From positions 325,001-389,000 of the forward strand of contig NZ_CP011102.1 in the NCBI RefSeq assembly GCF_003534205.1: 64,000 nucleotides of DNA. Direction: 5' to 3'. Position 1 is the stretch's first letter. Every line of letters begins with the position of its first letter. Positions 60,261-64,000 of this stretch are shown in pieces. Under the pieces are notes generated by a model, which did no database searches, was not told where the DNA came from, and saw only the letters and a program-made list of their open reading frames with translations. Origin of the DNA: Listeria weihenstephanensis. GTDB lineage: Bacteria; Bacillota; Bacilli; Lactobacillales; Listeriaceae. The translations under genes were made by a program, and so were the position numbers.

Positions 60261-60659
60261 ATGGTGATGACAGATCCTATCGCAGATTTTCTAACTCGTA
60301 TTCGTAACGCCAATATGGTACGTCACGATAAATTAGAAGTTCCTGCTTCAAAAATTAAAAAAGAAGTCGCTGAAATCCTTAAAAAAGAAGGTTTCATCCG
60401 TGATGTTGAGTATATTCAAGACGACAAACAAGGTACAATCCGTGTTTTCCTTAAATATGGTGCAGCTAACGAGCGTGTAATTACTGGACTTAAGCGTATC
60501 AGTAAGCCAGGTCTTCGTGTTTACGCTAAAGCTGATGAGGTACCAAAAGTACTTAACGGTTTAGGTATTGCAATTGTTTCTACTTCTCAAGGTTTGTTAA
60601 CAGACAAAGAAGCTCGCGCTAAACAAGTGGGCGGAGAAGTTCTAGCATACGTTTGGTAA
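60261..60659 (+). CDS. rpsH: 30S ribosomal protein S8
   Basis: 132 residues. Central 16S binder and, in other bacteria, repressor of the spc genes. [20 protein letters not shown] start and GVLTS-like end seen as [22 protein letters not shown] 60261 has AAGGAGG at good distance; ATG 60267 is a weaker alternative. Confidence 0.98.
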   Translation: MVMTDPIADFLTRIRNANMVRHDKLEVPASKIKKEVAEILKKEGFIRDVEYIQDDKQGTIRVFLKYGAANERVITGLKRISKPGLRVYAKADEVPKVLNGLGIAIVSTSQGLLTDKEARAKQVGGEVLAYVW

Positions 60660-60688
60660 GAAAAGAAAATCACAAGGAGGTGCGATAA

Positions 60689-61225
60689 ATGTCCCGTATA
60701 GGTAAAAAACCTATTGAAATTCCAGCTGGTGTTACTGTAACACTAGATGGTTCAACTGCTACTGTTAAGGGCCCTAAAGGTGAGCTTGTAAAAACTTTTA
60801 GTCCCGAAATGACTATCAATATCGAAGGAAGCGAGATCACTGTAACTCGTCCTTCTGACAATAAAACACACCGTGCGCTTCATGGTACGACACGTGCTAT
60901 TTTAAATAACATGGTTGTCGGTGTATCTGAAGGCTACGAAAAAACTCTTGAGCTTATTGGTGTAGGTTACCGTGCAGCGAAACAAGGTACTACTCTTGTT
61001 TTAAACGTAGGTTACTCTCATCCAGTAGAATTCGAAGCTCGTCCAGGTGTTGAAGTTGAAGTACCAGCGAATACGAAAGTTATCGTTCGCGGTATTAACA
61101 AAGAACACGTTGGCGAATTGGCTGCAAATATCCGTTCCGTACGTCCACCAGAGCCTTACAAAGGTAAAGGTATCCGTTACGAAGGAGAATTTGTACGTCG
61201 TAAAGAAGGTAAAACCGGTAAATAA
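60689..61225 (+). CDS. rplF: 50S ribosomal protein L6
   Basis: 178 residues, two homologous domains near the sarcin-ricin loop. [17 protein letters not shown] start and the C-terminal signature [14 protein letters not shown] are intact. AAGGAGG precedes the ATG. Confidence 0.98.
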   Translation: MSRIGKKPIEIPAGVTVTLDGSTATVKGPKGELVKTFSPEMTINIEGSEITVTRPSDNKTHRALHGTTRAILNNMVVGVSEGYEKTLELIGVGYRAAKQGTTLVLNVGYSHPVEFEARPGVEVEVPANTKVIVRGINKEHVGELAANIRSVRPPEPYKGKGIRYEGEFVRRKEGKTGK

Positions 61226-61258
61226 TACCGCATAAAGCTAAGAGAAGAGGTGAGTCGT

Positions 61259-61618
61259 GTGATTACCAAAATCGACAAAAATAAAGTGCGTAAAAAAAGA
61301 CATGGTCGTGTTCGTTCTAAGATTTCTGGAACAGCAGCTCGTCCACGCTTGAACGTATTCCGTTCAAACAAGAACATTTATGCTCAACTTATCGATGATG
61401 TTAACGGTGTAACAATCGCTAGCGCATCTAACGTAGATAAAGATTTCCCTAAAGCTGAGTCAAAAGTTGACGCTGCTACAAAAGTAGGAGAAATCGTTGC
61501 AAAACGCGCTACAGAAAAAGGCGTTAAAGCTGTTGTATTTGACCGTGGAGGCTATTTGTATCATGGTCGTGTGAAAGCTTTAGCTGAATCTGCTCGTGAA
61601 AATGGATTGGAATTTTAA
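61259..61618 (+). CDS. rplR: 50S ribosomal protein L18
   Basis: 119 residues. 5S rRNA-binding protein with a basic N-terminus ([18 protein letters not shown]) and [20 protein letters not shown] end. The start is GTG at 61259, six bases after AGAGGTGA; GTG 61250 overlaps the SD. Confidence 0.96.
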   Translation: MITKIDKNKVRKKRHGRVRSKISGTAARPRLNVFRSNKNIYAQLIDDVNGVTIASASNVDKDFPKAESKVDAATKVGEIVAKRATEKGVKAVVFDRGGYLYHGRVKALAESARENGLEF

Positions 61619-61639
61619 TAAGAAGGAGGGACAACTTAC

Positions 61640-62143
61640 ATGCCTCAACAAATCGATGGAAACAAATTAGAATTAGAAGAACGCGTAGTTACTATCAACC
61701 GTGTTGCGAAAGTAGTTAAGGGTGGTCGTCGTTTCCGTTTTTCAGCGCTCGTAGTCGTTGGCGATAAAAACGGTCATGTTGGATTCGGTACTGGTAAAGC
61801 ACAAGAAGTTCCAGATGCTATCCGTAAAGCAATTGACGATGCTAAGAAGAATATGATCTTCGTACCAACTGTTGACACTACAATCCCACACACAGCAATC
61901 GGTCATTTTGGTGGTGGAGAAATTCTCCTAAAACCTGCAAGCGCCGGTTCTGGTGTAACTGCTGGTGGTCCAGTTCGTGCTGTCCTTGAGCTAGCTGGTG
62001 TTGCTGATGTGTCTAGTAAATCACTAGGATCTAACACACCAATCAACATGGTTCGTGCTACTTTTGACGGTATCAAACAACTTAAAAAAGCTGAAGATGT
62101 TGCGAAATTACGCGGCAAAACAGTTGAAGAATTACTAGGATAA
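61640..62143 (+). CDS. rpsE: 30S ribosomal protein S5
   Basis: 167 residues. Accuracy and translocation protein. Double-stranded-RNA-binding-like N-terminal domain ([20 protein letters not shown]) including the spectinomycin-contact loop, which looks wild type. AGAAGGAGGG precedes the ATG; rpmD follows in 16 bases. Confidence 0.98.
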
Positions 62144-62159
62144 GGAGGGAATAAACGTT

Positions 62160-62339
62160 ATGGCGAAATTAGAAATCACTCTAAAACGTAGCTTAATCGG
62201 ACGCCCTCAACCACAACGCAAAACAGTTCAAGCTCTAGGCTTGGGAAAAACTAATTCTGTTGTTGTAAAAGAAGATAATCCTGCAATTCGTGGGATGATC
62301 ACTAAAGTTAGTCATTTAGTGGACGTTAAAGAAGTTTAA
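62160..62339 (+). CDS. rpmD: 50S ribosomal protein L30
   Basis: 59 residues, missing from length-limited ORF calls. [20 protein letters not shown] start, [16 protein letters not shown] middle and [11 protein letters not shown] end fit L30. The start follows AAGGAGGG at normal spacing, between rpsE and rplO. Confidence 0.97.
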
Positions 62340-62390
62340 GCTATTAATTATTAAAATGAATAAAATCGTAAATAGGAGGAGGTGCTTGAC

Positions 62391-62831
62391 ATGAAACTTC
62401 ACGAACTTAAACCTGCAGAAGGTTCTCGTAAAGAGCGTAATCGTGTTGGTCGTGGTATGAGTTCTGGTAACGGTAAAACATCAGGACGCGGTCACAAAGG
62501 TCAAAAAGCACGTTCAGGTGGCGGTGTACGCCTAGGCTTTGAAGGTGGACAATTACCATTGTTCCGTCGTATTCCAAAACGTGGTTTCACAAACATCAAC
62601 CGCAAAGAGTATGCTGTTGTGAACATTGATGTTTTAAATCGCTTTGAAGATGGTACAGAAGTAACACCTGAATTATTAATTGAAACAGGTATCGTTCGTA
62701 ACGCAAAATCTGGAATTAAGATTTTGTCTGACGGCGCAATCGAGAAAAAACTTACAGTGAAAGCTAACAAATTCTCATCAGCTGCTAAAGAGGCTATCGA
62801 GGCTGCTGGTGGAAAAACTGAGGTGATCTAA
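62391..62831 (+). CDS. rplO: 50S ribosomal protein L15
   Basis: 146 residues. Gly/Arg-rich N-terminal extension ([20 protein letters not shown]) that threads into 23S rRNA, and globular C-terminus. The start at 62391 ([12 protein letters not shown]) follows AGGAGGAGG. Its stop shares one base with the secY start (TAATG). Confidence 0.98.
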   Translation: MKLHELKPAEGSRKERNRVGRGMSSGNGKTSGRGHKGQKARSGGGVRLGFEGGQLPLFRRIPKRGFTNINRKEYAVVNIDVLNRFEDGTEVTPELLIETGIVRNAKSGIKILSDGAIEKKLTVKANKFSSAAKEAIEAAGGKTEVI

Positions 62832-64000
62832 TGTTTTCGACGTTGATCAATTTTTTCAGAGTTGCAGACATTCGTAAGAAAATCATGTTTACGTTAGCTA
62901 TGCTTGTCATTTTCCGTATCGGGACTTTTATTCCGGTACCGGGAGTGGACGCAGCTACAATTCAAAAATCGATGGAAACAGGGATTCTAGGATTCTTGAA
63001 CACTTTCAATGGTGGTGCGCTGAAGAACTTCTCGATCTTCGCGATGGGTGTTATGCCTTACATTACCGCATCGATTATCGTGCAACTATTACAAATGGAT
63101 GTTGTGCCCAAACTTACTGAGTGGTCAAAACAAGGTGAGATGGGACGTAAGAAATCCAACCAATTGACGCGTTACTTAACGATTGGACTAGGGCTTGTCG
63201 AAGCATTCGGTATGGCTTTTGGTTTCAATAGATTGGCGGGTTCAGGCTTTATTATAAATCCTTCTATCCCTCAATACTTGGCAATTGCAGTTGTTCTTAC
63301 GACTGGTACAATGTTCCTGATGTGGTTAGGTGAACAAATTACTGTGAGTGGCGTTGGTAATGGTATTTCCATTATTATCTTTGCTGGTATCGTAGCTCGT
63401 ATTCCTGATGGCATACGCTCTCTCTACGTATCGCAAATTGAAGATGCTGGTGATCAGTTGTTCATGCGCGTTCTGATTCTTATCGCCATTGCCGTGGCAG
63501 TTTTAGCGATCATTGTGCTCGTTATTTACTTCCAACAAGCATTGCGTAAGATTCCAATTCAATACTCAAAACGTGTCGCTGGTGCAAAAACTGGTGGAGC
63601 GCAAGCAACGCATTTACCACTTAAACTTAACTCTGCTGGGGTTATACCGGTAATCTTTGCAAGTGCCTTTATCATTACACCGCAAACTATTTTGAGTTTT
63701 GCATTCGTTGACTCAACCAGCCAAGTTGTGAAAGTCTTAAAACAAATTTTTGACTATACGCAGCCGATTGGTATGTGTCTATACGTTGCCTTGATCATCG
63801 CATTTACTTACTTCTATGCGTTCATTCAAGTGAATCCTGAGAAAGTTGCAGATAACTTGAAGAAACAAGGTGGGTATATTCCAAGTAAACGTCCTGGTCG
63901 TGAAACACAAGAGTATCTTACTAGTGTGCTTTATCGTCTAACTTTTGTTGGTGCAATCTTCCTTTCTGTAGTAGCAATTATGCCTACAATTGGGGCGGCT
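62831..64000 (+). CDS. secY: Protein translocase subunit SecY (3' end outside window)
   Basis: First 390 codons are present and the frame is open at the window edge; the protein is usually about 430 residues. Translocon channel: plug and helix 1 region (IFRIGTFIPVPGVD), helix 2 signature NFSIFAMGVMPYITASIIVQ, and the cytoplasmic loop before helix 10 (VNPEKVADNLKKQGGYIP). Starts at the overlapping TAATG with rplO, so translationally coupled. Partner SecE is encoded at 20862. Confidence 0.97.
   Translation, partial: MFSTLINFFRVADIRKKIMFTLAMLVIFRIGTFIPVPGVDAATIQKSMETGILGFLNTFNGGALKNFSIFAMGVMPYITASIIVQLLQMDVVPKLTEWSKQGEMGRKKSNQLTRYLTIGLGLVEAFGMAFGFNRLAGSGFIINPSIPQYLAIAVVLTTGTMFLMWLGEQITVSGVGNGISIIIFAGIVARIPDGIRSLYVSQIEDAGDQLFMRVLILIAIAVAVLAIIVLVIYFQQALRKIPIQYSKRVAGAKTGGAQATHLPLKLNSAGVIPVIFASAFIITPQTILSFAFVDSTSQVVKVLKQIFDYTQPIGMCLYVALIIAFTYFYAFIQVNPEKVADNLKKQGGYIPSKRPGRETQEYLTSVLYRLTFVGAIFLSVVAIMPTIGAA

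Overview
The window is a chromosomal segment of a low-to-mid-GC Bacillota, most likely a member of the Listeriaceae (Listeria in the broad sense). The reasons are gene order and gene content. The order mcsB-clpC ... radA-PIN/TRAM-ispD-ispF-gltX-cysE-cysS-mrnC-rlmB-yacP-sigH-rpmG-secE-nusG-rplK is that of Listeria and Bacillus. A Listeria-type hypothetical gene lies between nusG and rplK. There is an 867-residue rifampin phosphotransferase, and a flavin-based extracellular electron transfer (EET) locus sits between tuf and rpsJ, as in Listeria monocytogenes. The species cannot be fixed from the sequence alone.

Layout. 1-2.8 kb: end of the stress operon (mcsB 3' end, clpC). 2.9-6.6 kb: an aldo/keto reductase and rph. 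6.8-8.2 kb: radA. 8.3-10.9 kb: a two-gene accessory islet (beta-helix protein plus membrane acyltransferase) separating radA from its usual neighbour. 11-19.7 kb: housekeeping genes for isoprenoid synthesis, Glu and Cys charging, cysteine synthesis and RNA maturation; cysE-cysS is under a Cys T-box leader. 19.7-25.8 kb: sigH, rpmG, secE, nusG, and the L11/L1 and L10/L7-L12 genes with their autoregulatory leaders, then rsmC. 26-33.6 kb: rpoB and rpoC. 34-39.7 kb: four accessory genes (aromatic acid exporter-like protein, MecA-type class B PBP, peptidase C26, oligopeptide-binding lipoprotein). 40-44.8 kb: str operon (rpsL, rpsG, fusA) and tuf. 44.9-53.2 kb: the EET locus, with dmkB-eetB-eetA and ndh2 on the minus strand and pplA, fmnB, dmkA and fmnA on the plus strand. 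53.3-64 kb: S10-spc operon from rpsJ to secY, which runs off the window.

How it works together. Most of the window is the core expression machinery: RNA polymerase, ribosomal proteins, elongation factors and Sec. The EET genes form one pathway. DmkA and DmkB make a demethylmenaquinone pool, Ndh2 passes NADH electrons to it, EetA and EetB are membrane components, and FmnA and FmnB supply and attach FMN to the surface lipoprotein PplA, which hands electrons to external acceptors.

The least explained content is intergenic. Two families of about 55-125 nt structured repeats sit in the gaps of these essential operons. Family A/B (15695, 20443, 29772, 40545, 43336) has long imperfect terminal inverted repeats; four of the five copies carry a small central GTAC-type hairpin that covaries. 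Family C (25004, 29628, 33562, 33686) has a bulged outer stem and a covarying inner hairpin; copies follow rplL, rpoB and rpoC. One A-type copy lies inside the cysE T-box leader. I did not recognise either family. Searches against this genome, other Listeriaceae and Rfam would show whether they are new.
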